Notes: a model not told the origin generated them from the letters alone. Shown: positions 33,381-42,423, numbered from the stretch's first letter. The stretch: DNA of 64,000 nt from Sphingobacterium puteale (GCF_003627955.1 NZ_RBWS01000023.1:1-64000); one strand, 5' to 3'. A program made the numbers and translations.

Positions 33381-34635
33381 TTACGACATAGCATACTTAA
33401 AGAAATACGTCAATGGCCTACTTTCTCCCAAAGAAATGTACGTCATTGAACGTGAGGCCCAACGTGATCCCATGTTGGCAGATATTCTTATGGGTATAGA
33501 AATGGATCAAAACAACGCTGTTCCTTCCGATCTCAATGCGCGTATTGCACGACGTGTCGAAGACGATAAAGAGACAAAAGTAAAAGTCTTCGACTGGAAA
33601 CGACTGGCCATTGCCGCCAGTGTGGTTACTCTTTTAGGCATAGGAATTATCTATTTCCAACAACAGAAAAGCCCGCCCGAAGCAAACCGTACAGCTGATG
33701 TTGCCTTGCCGGCTGATGCTCCGTCATCAAAGTTAAACCCTCAAGCGGATTCTGTTGCCTCAACTGTTATTGAGCCCAATCTCAAGGAACCGGATAATCC
33801 TCGTTTGGCTAACAACAGTAAATCTTCCGATATCCCTCAGCACAGACAGGAGGAGAGCATCCCCCCTTTAAAGGAACAATCCCTGCGTGTAGCCCCGGTT
33901 GAAATGAACAGGGGTATTCAATCAGATAGATCCGCTCGCGATTCAAAATTAATGGACAGCGCGGTTGTATACGGTTACGCTCCAAAAGCAAAACAGAGTG
34001 TCACAGGAAGTAATGTTATTATCAGAGGTCAACAGCTTAATCAAAGCAATGCGCTCGCAGGCCGGGTGGCGGGCATCAATGTGACCCCACAGACCAATGG
34101 CAGCCCATTACAGGTCACTGTACGTGATAAAGAAACTGGCTTACCGATATCGGGTGTTACAATCATGCAACCAAATAGTAAAGTGGCAACAAATACAGAT
34201 GCTCAAGGAAAAGCCACCATACAGCCAAGCTCAGTGGACTCGCTGGTTGATATTATGGCTGTGGGCTATAATACGGTTGCATTAAATATGCGTCGCAACA
34301 AGAACCTGAACATAAAACTGCAGCCTTCGAGTGCTACACTGGAGGAAGTGGTAGTCACAACCATGTCCTCCCGGAAAACAAAAAGTGCAGAACCGGTCTG
34401 GGGCTGGAAATCATTTAACAATTATGTCAAGAAAAAAACGGCGAACAGCCGATATGAAGGCACGGTACGCCTAAATTTTTATATAGATAAAGATGGATTT
34501 CCGTCCAATATTAATATCTTACAAAGTGCAAATGATTATCTGGACAATAAGGCCAAAGAGATTTTACTTTCCGGACCAAAATGGAAAGGTGAAGACAACC
34601 GATACGTCACACTGACATTTGATTTTACCTATTAA
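33367..34635 (+). CDS. anti-sigma-like membrane protein with plug-like and TonB C-terminal-like domains
   Basis: The 422-residue protein starts with an anti-sigma-type cytoplasmic domain (YLKKYVNGLLSPKEMYVIER, then RDPMLADILMGIE), one membrane helix (79-97) and a proline-rich linker. Outside the membrane, residues about 200-240 read VVYGYAPKAKQSVTGSNVII and ALAGRVAGINVTP, like the start of a SusC plug. A carboxypeptidase-regulatory-like domain follows (VTVRDKETGLPISGVTIMQP), then LEEVVVTT, then about 363-422 (GTVRLNFYIDKDGFPSNINI, ending ALTFDF-like) resembling a TonB C-terminal domain. This joins sigma control to parts used in TonB-receptor contact. It overlaps the sigma gene and is followed by DUF3857. 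Confidence 0.75.
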   Translation: MSDSNYDIAYLKKYVNGLLSPKEMYVIEREAQRDPMLADILMGIEMDQNNAVPSDLNARIARRVEDDKETKVKVFDWKRLAIAASVVTLLGIGIIYFQQQKSPPEANRTADVALPADAPSSKLNPQADSVASTVIEPNLKEPDNPRLANNSKSSDIPQHRQEESIPPLKEQSLRVAPVEMNRGIQSDRSARDSKLMDSAVVYGYAPKAKQSVTGSNVIIRGQQLNQSNALAGRVAGINVTPQTNGSPLQVTVRDKETGLPISGVTIMQPNSKVATNTDAQGKATIQPSSVDSLVDIMAVGYNTVALNMRRNKNLNIKLQPSSATLEEVVVTTMSSRKTKSAEPVWGWKSFNNYVKKKTANSRYEGTVRLNFYIDKDGFPSNINILQSANDYLDNKAKEILLSGPKWKGEDNRYVTLTFDFTY

Positions 34636-34760
34636 AATCCAACAAAACCCAACTAATAATAATAGCTTATATATTAACATCAACAAAAAATTTAAGCTTA
34701 TAAAATTTAAAATTATTTCATACATTCGCTATATAATTCTTAACCATATAGTGACTTTTT

Positions 34761-36731
34761 ATGAAAGGCTTTTTAACCAGTCTGCTTCTTTTCGGCAGTT
34801 TTTGGGCACATGCCCAAGATTTTTCATTTGGTAAAATAAAAAAAGAAGATTTCGCCATCGATATTGGTAAGCTGGACACTGCTGCCAATGCATTTGTCAT
34901 TCGTGAATATGGCTCCGCACAGGTCAACTACACTTCCCATACCGGCCTCGTTGTCGAGTTTGTCAAGCATGTCAGGATTAAAATATTGAACAAGGAAGGC
35001 TATAACCATGCAAATTTTACAATCCCACTTTACAAAAGTGGAAATGATCGTGAAGTTGTCACTGAAATCAAAGCTGCTTCTTACCACCTACAGGGTGACA
35101 AAGTGATTGAAACCGAAATGACGAAGGCAAATGTCTTTAACGAAAACTCTTCAGAGGACATCTCCTTGACTAAGGCTGCTATCCCACAAGTGCAGGAAGG
35201 AACAATTATTGAATATCGATATAAAACAGAATCCCCCTTTATTTTCAACCTCAACTCCTGGGAATTTCAGGAGGAAATCCCCAAACTATATAGCGAATAT
35301 GTCACACGTATCCCGGAAATCTGTCATTATAAATCCAATTTAAAAGGCGGTATCCCGATCAAGGGCCGCAAAACTGAAAATTATAACACCGGGCTACATA
35401 GCGAAGTTGGCGAAATCCTGGGCGAAAAAACGACCTATACCATGGAGAATATTCCCGCCTTCCACAGCGAAGACTACATGACATCTTCCAAAAATTTTCG
35501 ATCAATTATATTTTTTGAGCTCGGGCGGTATAGCATCCCTATGGGCCCGACAAAAGACTTTTCCCTAACCTGGGAGAATGTACGCGAAAAATTGATCGCC
35601 GATGAAAGTTTTGGCGGTCAGGTAAAAAGAAAAGGAGCCCTGAAAGAATTTATCGACCCCGTATTGCAAGGAGCAAATAACGATATAACAAAAGCTTCCC
35701 GTCTTTATGCCTATTTCCAGAAACAGATCAAATGGAATAATAAGCATTCCATCTATGCAAAAAACGTTAAGGATGCACTTGAAAAACGCACTGGCAACAG
35801 TGCTGACATCAATCTCGGATTGGTCAATGCACTACGTTATGCGCAATTAGAGGCTATCCCAGTGATCTTGTCAACGCGGGACAATGGTTACGCCGGATTG
35901 TATGCCCCGGCAATGTCAGAATTCAACCACGTTATCGCCCAGGTAAAACTCGGTGAGGAATATTATCTACTGGACGCTACCTCACCCTATGAACCCTTTG
36001 GCAACATCCCCCTTAAATGCGTCAACTATCAAGGTCGTTCTATTCCGTTGACCGGAGAGTCCGATTGGGTAAAACTGGAATCAAAACTCCCATCTTCCCA
36101 AAGTAATTTCTTCGTTGGTGAATTAATGGAGAATGGCACTTTAAAAGGAAAATGGGTCACCTCCCGGAATGGTTATATGGCATCAAGAATGCGCGAACGT
36201 TTACAGGGAAGCAATTCTGAAGAGGAGTTTTATGAAAAATGGGACGAGGAAAATAATCGATTCAAAATCAACAGCTTTAAAGTCTCCAACCGGGATTCAT
36301 TGGACAAACCCCTAGCCGAAGAATTTGAAATCGAAATTGAAAATTTTGCTAGCTTACAAAATGACCAACTCGCTTTTAACCCTTACATTGATAGCAAAAC
36401 GACCAAAAACCCTTTTAATTTGACCGAACGGAATTACCCTATTGATTTTGGTTCCTTGATTCAAGAGGAAAGCTATATGGAAATCAAACTGCCAAAAGGA
36501 TATACATACGCCCCAGAGACAAAATTAAAAAATATCAGTATGGCCTTACCTGAACGTGCAGCCCGCTATATTTTTAAGGTCAGTAACTCAGATCCAAACG
36601 TCTTGCTTATTGAGTCCGCAACACAATTTAACAAACCGTTGTTTCTGCCCGAAGAATATTTTGATTTAAAAGAGTTTTTTAGCCGGATCATCCAAGCACA
36701 GAAACTGGACATTTCATTAAAGAAAATCTAA
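34761..36731 (+). CDS. DUF3857 protein with catalytically altered transglutaminase-like domain
   Basis: The 656-residue exported protein (signal peptide ending AHAQ, 1-19) has an N-terminal DUF3857 beta-domain (GLVVEFVKHVRIKILNKEGY, EGTIIEYRYKTESPF) and a central transglutaminase-like fold. At the position of the nucleophile in the G-N-C-A-D motif it reads GNSADINLG, with Ser347; His390 (FNHVI) and Asp405 (LLDAT) are kept. A C-terminal DUF3858-like beta-domain follows. It is therefore probably a binding or scaffold protein in the periplasm. It lies 125 AT-rich bases after the anti-sigma-like gene and may be in its regulon. Confidence 0.85.
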   Translation: MKGFLTSLLLFGSFWAHAQDFSFGKIKKEDFAIDIGKLDTAANAFVIREYGSAQVNYTSHTGLVVEFVKHVRIKILNKEGYNHANFTIPLYKSGNDREVVTEIKAASYHLQGDKVIETEMTKANVFNENSSEDISLTKAAIPQVQEGTIIEYRYKTESPFIFNLNSWEFQEEIPKLYSEYVTRIPEICHYKSNLKGGIPIKGRKTENYNTGLHSEVGEILGEKTTYTMENIPAFHSEDYMTSSKNFRSIIFFELGRYSIPMGPTKDFSLTWENVREKLIADESFGGQVKRKGALKEFIDPVLQGANNDITKASRLYAYFQKQIKWNNKHSIYAKNVKDALEKRTGNSADINLGLVNALRYAQLEAIPVILSTRDNGYAGLYAPAMSEFNHVIAQVKLGEEYYLLDATSPYEPFGNIPLKCVNYQGRSIPLTGESDWVKLESKLPSSQSNFFVGELMENGTLKGKWVTSRNGYMASRMRERLQGSNSEEEFYEKWDEENNRFKINSFKVSNRDSLDKPLAEEFEIEIENFASLQNDQLAFNPYIDSKTTKNPFNLTERNYPIDFGSLIQEESYMEIKLPKGYTYAPETKLKNISMALPERAARYIFKVSNSDPNVLLIESATQFNKPLFLPEEYFDLKEFFSRIIQAQKLDISLKKI

Positions 36732-36818
36732 CCGCTACCTTAACAAAAACTTCATGTTATATTGACGATAAGCTTAAATAAGGGTGATAAATTTGAATAT
36801 CAAAAAAGAAGAAATAAA

Positions 36819-36914
36819 ATGATTAAAGATTCAGAATTATTCGAACTAGAGCACACCTTCCTTGGTGAAGGTTTTGAGTTAGATGGTGATGACATTATCA
36901 CCGATGAAGACTAG
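36819..36914 (+). CDS. 31-residue acidic peptide of unknown function
   Basis: The frame from the ATG at 36819 to TAG encodes 31 residues with thirteen Asp or Glu (MIKDSELFELEHTFLGEG, then FELDGDDIITDED). It is preceded by an A- and G-rich start region (AAGAAGAAATAAA), as is usual for Bacteroidota, and its stop codon sits in the loop of a terminator hairpin, so the transcript ends exactly with the frame. It lies 87 bases after the DUF3857 stop. No family is known to me. A precursor peptide, a leader or a small acidic binding protein are all possible; there is no modification enzyme beside it. Confidence 0.45.
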   Translation: MIKDSELFELEHTFLGEGFELDGDDIITDED

Positions 36915-36930
36915 GTCTTCACCTTTTTTT
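36905..36930 (+). terminator. terminator overlapping the stop of the 31-residue peptide gene
   Basis: TGAAGAC (36905-36911) pairs with GTCTTCA (36915-36921); the three-base loop is the TAG stop codon. Seven T bases follow at 36924-36930. Confidence 0.7.
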
Positions 36931-36961
36931 AAGCAAGTATTATTCCCCTTATATAATCTCT

Positions 36962-36992
36962 AAGCCCGGTTTATTCCTCTCCGGGCTTTTTC
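36962..36992 (+). terminator. second, strong rho-independent terminator
   Basis: AAGCCCGG (36962-36969) pairs with CCGGGCTT (36981-36988) around an 11-base loop and is followed by T bases. It backs up the terminator 30 bases upstream, giving a tandem pair after the DUF3857/peptide unit. Confidence 0.85.
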
Positions 36993-37255
36993 TTGTCATT
37001 TTTATTTTTGCTTCTCTGGCATGATACGCACTCAGACAGCAAATCAATCTTCGATGGATGTTCTATCAAGCCCCCCTTACAATTGACGACAAGATTGATT
37101 ACTACCTTATTTCCTTGGAACAGGACCAGCGTCTTGGTTTCTTTATTTTGCCAAAACAGATTTTAATCGGCAGACGCATCTTATCAACCGCTCAAAAGGA
37201 AGGCAAACGCATGTTTTGCGTTTATAAAAATTAACACAAATCCTACAGGTTAAGG
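36993..37255. other. spacer between convergent units, no gene seen
   Basis: Between the tandem terminators and the end of the MocR-type gene, no open frame or structure was recognised. The base composition is closer to that of genes than the AT-rich spacers elsewhere, so a decayed sequence is possible, but no homology is evident. Confidence 0.4.
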
Positions 37256-38731
37256 TTAGCTAACCAGTCCCTGATAAGCCTCATGCAACAGGAGAACTGC
37301 TTCACATAGATCTCTTTCATCGAAATGGGCAAACCCTAACCGGAGAGCAGTGATGCCCCTGTTCTGATACAGGCAATTACTGGGTAGCAACACACCTTTT
37401 TCTTTTGCTCTTTCCTGCAAAGCGATTAGTGAAAAACTGGAATTAAACCGGACCCAAAAAGCTAATCCCGAAACCGGGACCTCAAAGGCGACTTTATCTC
37501 CAAAATGGTTATGCAGCATTTGCGCAAATAATTCTTTTCGCTCAGCGACTATTTTTTGAAACTTGCGTTGATAACGAAAAATATCACCTTGATGGATAAT
37601 TTCACCCAATGTTTTTTCAATCATAAAATTGGGCTTCCCAAAGAGATTGAGGTATTTTTTCCCTTCTTCCAAAAGATCCTGGGGGGCAATCAAAAAATTC
37701 ATTTGAAAGCCGGGATCCAGAAAACGGCCGAAAGTACCTGTGTAAATGACACGCTGACCGCCGTTCTTCCGAAAAAGGGATTCCTCTTTACCCTTGACCA
37801 ACGAAGACTCAAAATCAACATCATCTTCGATCACGATAAAACCATATTGTTCGGCCAGCTGCAGCAGTTGTGTTTTTCTTTTTTCCGAAAGGCTTACCGT
37901 AGTCGGGTACTGGCATTTCGTATTGATATACACACATCTGATCTCACCCGGCTTAAACTGTGCTGCGATGTAATCAATATCCATCCCTGCGGCATCCAGA
38001 GGGACCGTTTTAAGCCGGGCACCGGCTTGGCTAAAGATCATATTCGGCAAAAAATAGCTTAGACTTTCAATCAGCACGATATCGCCCTGCTGGATCAATA
38101 AACGTGATAAAATAGAAAAGATCTGTTCCCGGCTGGCGATCGGGAGCAAAAAGCTGCGGGAGAGATGAAACCCACGTGTTAGGTTGAGATAATAACTCAA
38201 CTGATCCCTGAAAAACAAATTCCCATCAGCAGTGGCCGGCAATTCGTCGCCCTTCTTTTTCCGTTTCACCATTGAAGCATAAAAACGTACCAGCTCTTCG
38301 CTCTCGATGATCCGGTAATCCGGGGTACCGTCCGTAAAATAATATTTTTCGGGAATCTCAAACATAGGTGTATCCAGAATCAATTCCCGTCTAAAAGGAT
38401 ATGGAGCCCGATCCGGAGGTTGCCGAAAAGCTGCAGCCGGAGAAGCTGCACTAGCAACACGTTCGGGATTTTTCACGAAGGTACCTCGGTTTGGCAGAAT
38501 CTCCACCCAGCCCTGCTCCTGCAGTTCGGCTAACGCGGCCACAACGGTTTTCCGGTGTACCTTAAGTTCCGTAGCGACCTTTCGGCTTCCCGGAAGAAGA
38601 TCACCTTCCTCCAGCAGGTTGCGTTTGACGGCATTGATAAATTGATAGACGATCTGTATATAAACAGCATCCTCTTTGCGACGATCAATCTTAATAATCG
38701 AATGAAAAGCTATACTAACCGGACTATTCAT
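37256..38731 (-). CDS. MocR-type (GntR helix-turn-helix plus aminotransferase-like) regulator lacking the PLP lysine
   Basis: The 491-residue protein has an N-terminal GntR winged helix (LLPGSRKVATELKVHRKTVV, ALAELQEQGWVEILPNRGTF) and a large class I aminotransferase-like domain (YFTDGTPDYRIIES, IASREQIFSILSRLLIQQGD, VIEDDVDFES). In MocR proteins PLP is bound through Lys in GTFSK; here the segment is YTGTFGRFLDPGF with Arg336 in that place, so a normal Schiff base cannot form. It diverges from bioB with about 125 bases between starts and is a good candidate for the biotin-operon regulator. The effector may be PLP held non-covalently, a biotin intermediate or something else. Confidence 0.85.
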   Translation of the reverse strand: MNSPVSIAFHSIIKIDRRKEDAVYIQIVYQFINAVKRNLLEEGDLLPGSRKVATELKVHRKTVVAALAELQEQGWVEILPNRGTFVKNPERVASAASPAAAFRQPPDRAPYPFRRELILDTPMFEIPEKYYFTDGTPDYRIIESEELVRFYASMVKRKKKGDELPATADGNLFFRDQLSYYLNLTRGFHLSRSFLLPIASREQIFSILSRLLIQQGDIVLIESLSYFLPNMIFSQAGARLKTVPLDAAGMDIDYIAAQFKPGEIRCVYINTKCQYPTTVSLSEKRKTQLLQLAEQYGFIVIEDDVDFESSLVKGKEESLFRKNGGQRVIYTGTFGRFLDPGFQMNFLIAPQDLLEEGKKYLNLFGKPNFMIEKTLGEIIHQGDIFRYQRKFQKIVAERKELFAQMLHNHFGDKVAFEVPVSGLAFWVRFNSSFSLIALQERAKEKGVLLPSNCLYQNRGITALRLGFAHFDERDLCEAVLLLHEAYQGLVS

Positions 38732-38858
38732 TATGTTTATTTCGGACTACCAAAATTAAGGTTTAAACTGTAATATTTGCAATTCATCTATAAAAATTCA
38801 AAACACAGGTGATTTAACCACAACAACATATTGGTTCACGAATGATAAAACAAAAAAC

Positions 38859-39935
38859 ATGAGTACAGAAAAGAAATGGACACAAGTCGAAGTCGTCGCC
38901 CTATATAACAAGCCGATTATGGAACTAGTGTATGAAGCAGCGACAGTCCACCGCCGTTACCACGACCCCAATAAAGTACAGGTTTCCACATTGATTTCCA
39001 TAAAAACAGGAGGATGCCCTGAGGATTGTGCCTACTGCCCGCAGGCGGCACGGTATCATACTGAAGTGAAGGCTGAACGGCTGATGAGCGTTGAGCAGGT
39101 CAAAGCACAGGCGCTGGCTGCCAAGGCTCGCGGGAGTTCGCGGATATGCATGGGGGCCGCCTGGCGTAATGTAAAAGACGGACCTGAGTTTGACCAGGTA
39201 TTGGATATGGTACGTACCCTCAACAGACTTGATATGGAAGTATGCTGCACCTTGGGTATGCTGACCGAAAATCAGGCACAACGGTTATCGGAAGCCGGAC
39301 TCTATGCCTATAATCACAACCTGGACTCTTCTGCCGAATATTATGAAGAAATCATCTCGACCAGAAGTTACAATGACCGTCTTCAGACCATCGAAAATGT
39401 ACGTAAAACCAACATCACTGTATGCAGTGGCGGTATTATCGGCATGGGTGAAAACATAGCCGACCGTGCGAATATGCTGATTACACTTGCCGCTCTCCTA
39501 CCACAACCAGAATCTGTACCGATCAATGCCCTGGTGCCTGTCCCGGGTACACCAATGGAAGCGATGGAAACAGTATCCATCTGGGAAATGGTACGTATGG
39601 TGGCTACGACACGTATTTTACTACCACAGACACAGGTCCGCCTATCCGCAGGCCGTAGTAATATGAGCCACGAAGGACAGGCACTATGCTTTTTTGCGGG
39701 TGCCAACTCTATTTTTGCAGGCGACAAACTGCTGACCACACCCAACCCGGACATCAATGAAGACCTCGCGATGTTCAAAACCCTGGGGCTGAATCCACAA
39801 AAGCCTTTTGAGAAAAAAAAACAGCCCGAAACCATCGCGACGGAAGCGGCCCAATACCATGCATTGGGCGAACGCCCGCAATGGTCAAGACCCGGTCATA
39901 GCATTGGACGAAACCTTGCCAAACAACAGGAGTAA
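38859..39935 (+). CDS. bioB: biotin synthase BioB
   Basis: The 358-residue radical SAM enzyme carries the cluster motif CPEDCAYC (Cys53, Cys57, Cys60) within ISIKTGGCPEDCAYCPQAAR, followed by YAYNHNLDSSAEYYEEI and GGIIGMGE, and RLSAGRSNMSHEGQ, which holds the Arg ligand of the auxiliary 2Fe-2S cluster. It inserts sulfur into dethiobiotin, the last step of biotin synthesis, in the cytoplasm. The C-terminal 30 residues beyond the usual end are polar and variable. It is first in bioBAFGCD, followed by bioA after 44 bases. Confidence 0.97.
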   Translation: MSTEKKWTQVEVVALYNKPIMELVYEAATVHRRYHDPNKVQVSTLISIKTGGCPEDCAYCPQAARYHTEVKAERLMSVEQVKAQALAAKARGSSRICMGAAWRNVKDGPEFDQVLDMVRTLNRLDMEVCCTLGMLTENQAQRLSEAGLYAYNHNLDSSAEYYEEIISTRSYNDRLQTIENVRKTNITVCSGGIIGMGENIADRANMLITLAALLPQPESVPINALVPVPGTPMEAMETVSIWEMVRMVATTRILLPQTQVRLSAGRSNMSHEGQALCFFAGANSIFAGDKLLTTPNPDINEDLAMFKTLGLNPQKPFEKKKQPETIATEAAQYHALGERPQWSRPGHSIGRNLAKQQE

Positions 39936-39979
39936 TAAAACGAAGTCAATGTTCAGCTTTTGAAAAGAAAATAAAAATA

Positions 39980-41266
39980 ATGATACAATACGACGCCACG
40001 GACGATTTCGACAGACAACATTTATGGCATCCATATACCCGGATCCAGGATCCCCTACCGGCCTACAAGGTCCGTCGCGCCGAGGGCTGTATGATCGAAC
40101 TGGACAACGGTCAGCAGCTTATCGACGGGATGTCATCCTGGTGGTGTACCATCCATGGCTATAACCACCCAGTCCTAAATGCTGCGGTAACTGCACAGCT
40201 CAACAGCATGTCCCATGTGATGTTTGGCGGGTTGACACACGAGCCGGCAATTGCGCTGGGTAAAATACTCCTCGACATCACGCCATCTTCGCTCAACAAA
40301 ATATTCTATGCCGATTCCGGTTCCGTTGCCGTGGAAGTGGCACTTAAAATGGCGTTACAATACTGGGTAGCGCAAAACAAGGTCAACAAAACTAATTTTG
40401 TCACCGTTCATTCAGGCTACCATGGTGACACCTGGAATGCTATGTCCGTATGCGACCCTGAAACCGGAATGCACCGCATTTTCGGCAATACCCTTCCACT
40501 ACGTTATTTTGCAGAGGCCCCCAAGATCGGGTTTGATGAGCCATGGGACGAGAGCGATATTGCTTCCCTGGCTGAGCTGATCCGAACACATCGGGACGAA
40601 CTGGCCGCGCTGATCCTTGAACCCATTGTCCAGGGTGCCGGCGGGATGCGTTTCTATCATCCCGAATACCTGCGCCGGGCAGCTAAACTTTGTAAAGAGA
40701 ATAACATCCTACTGCTATTTGATGAAATTGCCACGGGATTCGGACGTACGGGGAAGCTCTTTGCCTACGAACATGCTGCCATAGTACCGGATATCCTCTG
40801 CATCGGAAAGGCATTGACAGGGGGATATATGACGCTGTCAGCTGTCATCACCTCCACTGCTATCGCTGAAACGATTTCCAATGGTAAGCCCGGCACATTT
40901 ATGCATGGCCCGACTTTTATGGCTAATCCACTGGCCTGCGCCGTAGCCTATGCATCGGTCAAATTATTGTTGTCCACAAACTGGAAAGCAAAGGTCAAAT
41001 CCATTGAAGCTCAGCTTGTAAAAGCGCTTACCCCGGCAAAAAACCTCCCTCAGGTTGAAAACGTAAGGGTGCTAGGCGCCATCGCAGTCATTGAGATGAA
41101 GGTCCCTGTCCCCATGGCCGAAATACAGCAAAGATTTATTGAAGAAGGTGTCTGGATCAGGCCTTTTGGCAAACTGATTTATATCATGCCGCCCTTTATC
41201 ATTAGTGCCACGGAGCTTGACAGATTAACACAGGCTTTGCTTCGAGTTGTCAGAGAAATCAATTAA
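39980..41266 (+). CDS. bioA: adenosylmethionine-8-amino-7-oxononanoate aminotransferase BioA
   Basis: The 428-residue PLP enzyme starts with the BioA-specific HLWHPYTRIQDP segment and has GMSSWWCTIHGYNHP, YADSGSVAVEVALKMALQYW, YHGDTWNAMSVCDP, the Asp motif LLFDEIATGFGRTG and the PLP lysine Lys277 in IGKALTGGYM. It converts 8-amino-7-oxononanoate (KAPA) to diaminononanoate with S-adenosylmethionine as amino donor. Its stop codon overlaps the bioF start by one base (TAATG), so translation is coupled. Confidence 0.96.
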   Translation: MIQYDATDDFDRQHLWHPYTRIQDPLPAYKVRRAEGCMIELDNGQQLIDGMSSWWCTIHGYNHPVLNAAVTAQLNSMSHVMFGGLTHEPAIALGKILLDITPSSLNKIFYADSGSVAVEVALKMALQYWVAQNKVNKTNFVTVHSGYHGDTWNAMSVCDPETGMHRIFGNTLPLRYFAEAPKIGFDEPWDESDIASLAELIRTHRDELAALILEPIVQGAGGMRFYHPEYLRRAAKLCKENNILLLFDEIATGFGRTGKLFAYEHAAIVPDILCIGKALTGGYMTLSAVITSTAIAETISNGKPGTFMHGPTFMANPLACAVAYASVKLLLSTNWKAKVKSIEAQLVKALTPAKNLPQVENVRVLGAIAVIEMKVPVPMAEIQQRFIEEGVWIRPFGKLIYIMPPFIISATELDRLTQALLRVVREIN

Positions 41267-42423
41267 TGGAAAACAATCTACCGCATAGCTTCGTGGATGA
41301 GCTCCACGAACTCGAAAAACAAGGCAATAGCCGCGAGCTTCCCCGGATTACCCAACAGGGAAATACCATAAGACAGGGAGAGCAGACGAGCTACAACCTC
41401 TCTTCAAATGACTACCTGGATCTTGCAGGAGATACCGAACTACGCGAAGAATTCCTTCAGTTGCTCAATAAGGACAATGCCTTTTTCAGCGCCTCATCCT
41501 CACGCCTGTTGACAGGAAATCATATGCTGTACGCAGCACTTGAAACGCAGCTCAGCATGATGTTTGGCACCGAAAATGCACTGATTTTTAACAGTGGCTA
41601 CCACATGAACGTGGGCATCCTTCCTGCTATCTGCCATAGAGGTACCCTCATCCTCGCCGACAAATGGGTACATGCCAGTCTAATTGACGGCATCCGGCTT
41701 TCGAAGGCTCAACATTTTCGGTACCGCCATGGCGACCATGCCCATCTCGAAGGATTATTGGCAACCTATGCTTCCCGCTTTGAACGCATCATTATCGTTA
41801 CTGAAAGTATTTTCAGTATGGACGGCGACTGCACAGACTTAGGTTACCTGGTCGGTCTCAAACATCGCTATGCTAATGTTCTGCTGTATGTCGACGAGGC
41901 GCATGCGGTGGGTGTCCGCGGTATAAAAGGGCTTGGTTGTGCCGAGGAACAAAATTGCATTGCCGAGATTGATTTTCTGACCGGAACCTTTGGAAAAGCA
42001 CTGGCTTCCCTGGGCGGATATCTAGTCTGTCGGCAGGCTATCCGTGACTATTTGGTCAATAAAATGCGAACATTACTGTTTACGACAGCTCTTCCTCCGG
42101 TCAACCTGATGTGGAGTTTATTTGTCCTGAAGCGCTTGGATAGTTTCACGGACCGCCGTCAGCAACTCCAAAAAAACAGCATATTGCTCAAACAGCAGAT
42201 CCTCGCAAAAGGTTATGATTGTCGTTCGGAAAGCCATATTCTTCCCCTTATTATCGGAGACAGCAAGACGACAGTACTGAAAGCTGAGGACCTGCAACGA
42301 AAGGGATTTTATGTACTTCCTATCCGTCCGCCCACTGTACCGGAAGGAACCTCAAGAATACGCATTTCATTAACAGCAGGCATAAAAACCTCACTCATTC
42401 ATCAACTTTCGGCAAACTTATGA
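41266..42423 (+). CDS. bioF: 8-amino-7-oxononanoate synthase BioF
   Basis: The 385-residue alpha-oxoamine synthase has SSNDYLDLAGD, SASSSRLLTGNHMLYAALE, FNSGYHMNVGILPA, the Asp motif LLYVDEAHAVGVRG and the PLP lysine Lys244 in GTFGKALASLGGY. It condenses pimeloyl-ACP (or -CoA) with alanine. The family also includes glycine C-acetyltransferases, but the operon settles its role. It overlaps bioA by one base and bioG by four. Confidence 0.95.
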   Translation: MENNLPHSFVDELHELEKQGNSRELPRITQQGNTIRQGEQTSYNLSSNDYLDLAGDTELREEFLQLLNKDNAFFSASSSRLLTGNHMLYAALETQLSMMFGTENALIFNSGYHMNVGILPAICHRGTLILADKWVHASLIDGIRLSKAQHFRYRHGDHAHLEGLLATYASRFERIIIVTESIFSMDGDCTDLGYLVGLKHRYANVLLYVDEAHAVGVRGIKGLGCAEEQNCIAEIDFLTGTFGKALASLGGYLVCRQAIRDYLVNKMRTLLFTTALPPVNLMWSLFVLKRLDSFTDRRQQLQKNSILLKQQILAKGYDCRSESHILPLIIGDSKTTVLKAEDLQRKGFYVLPIRPPTVPEGTSRIRISLTAGIKTSLIHQLSANL

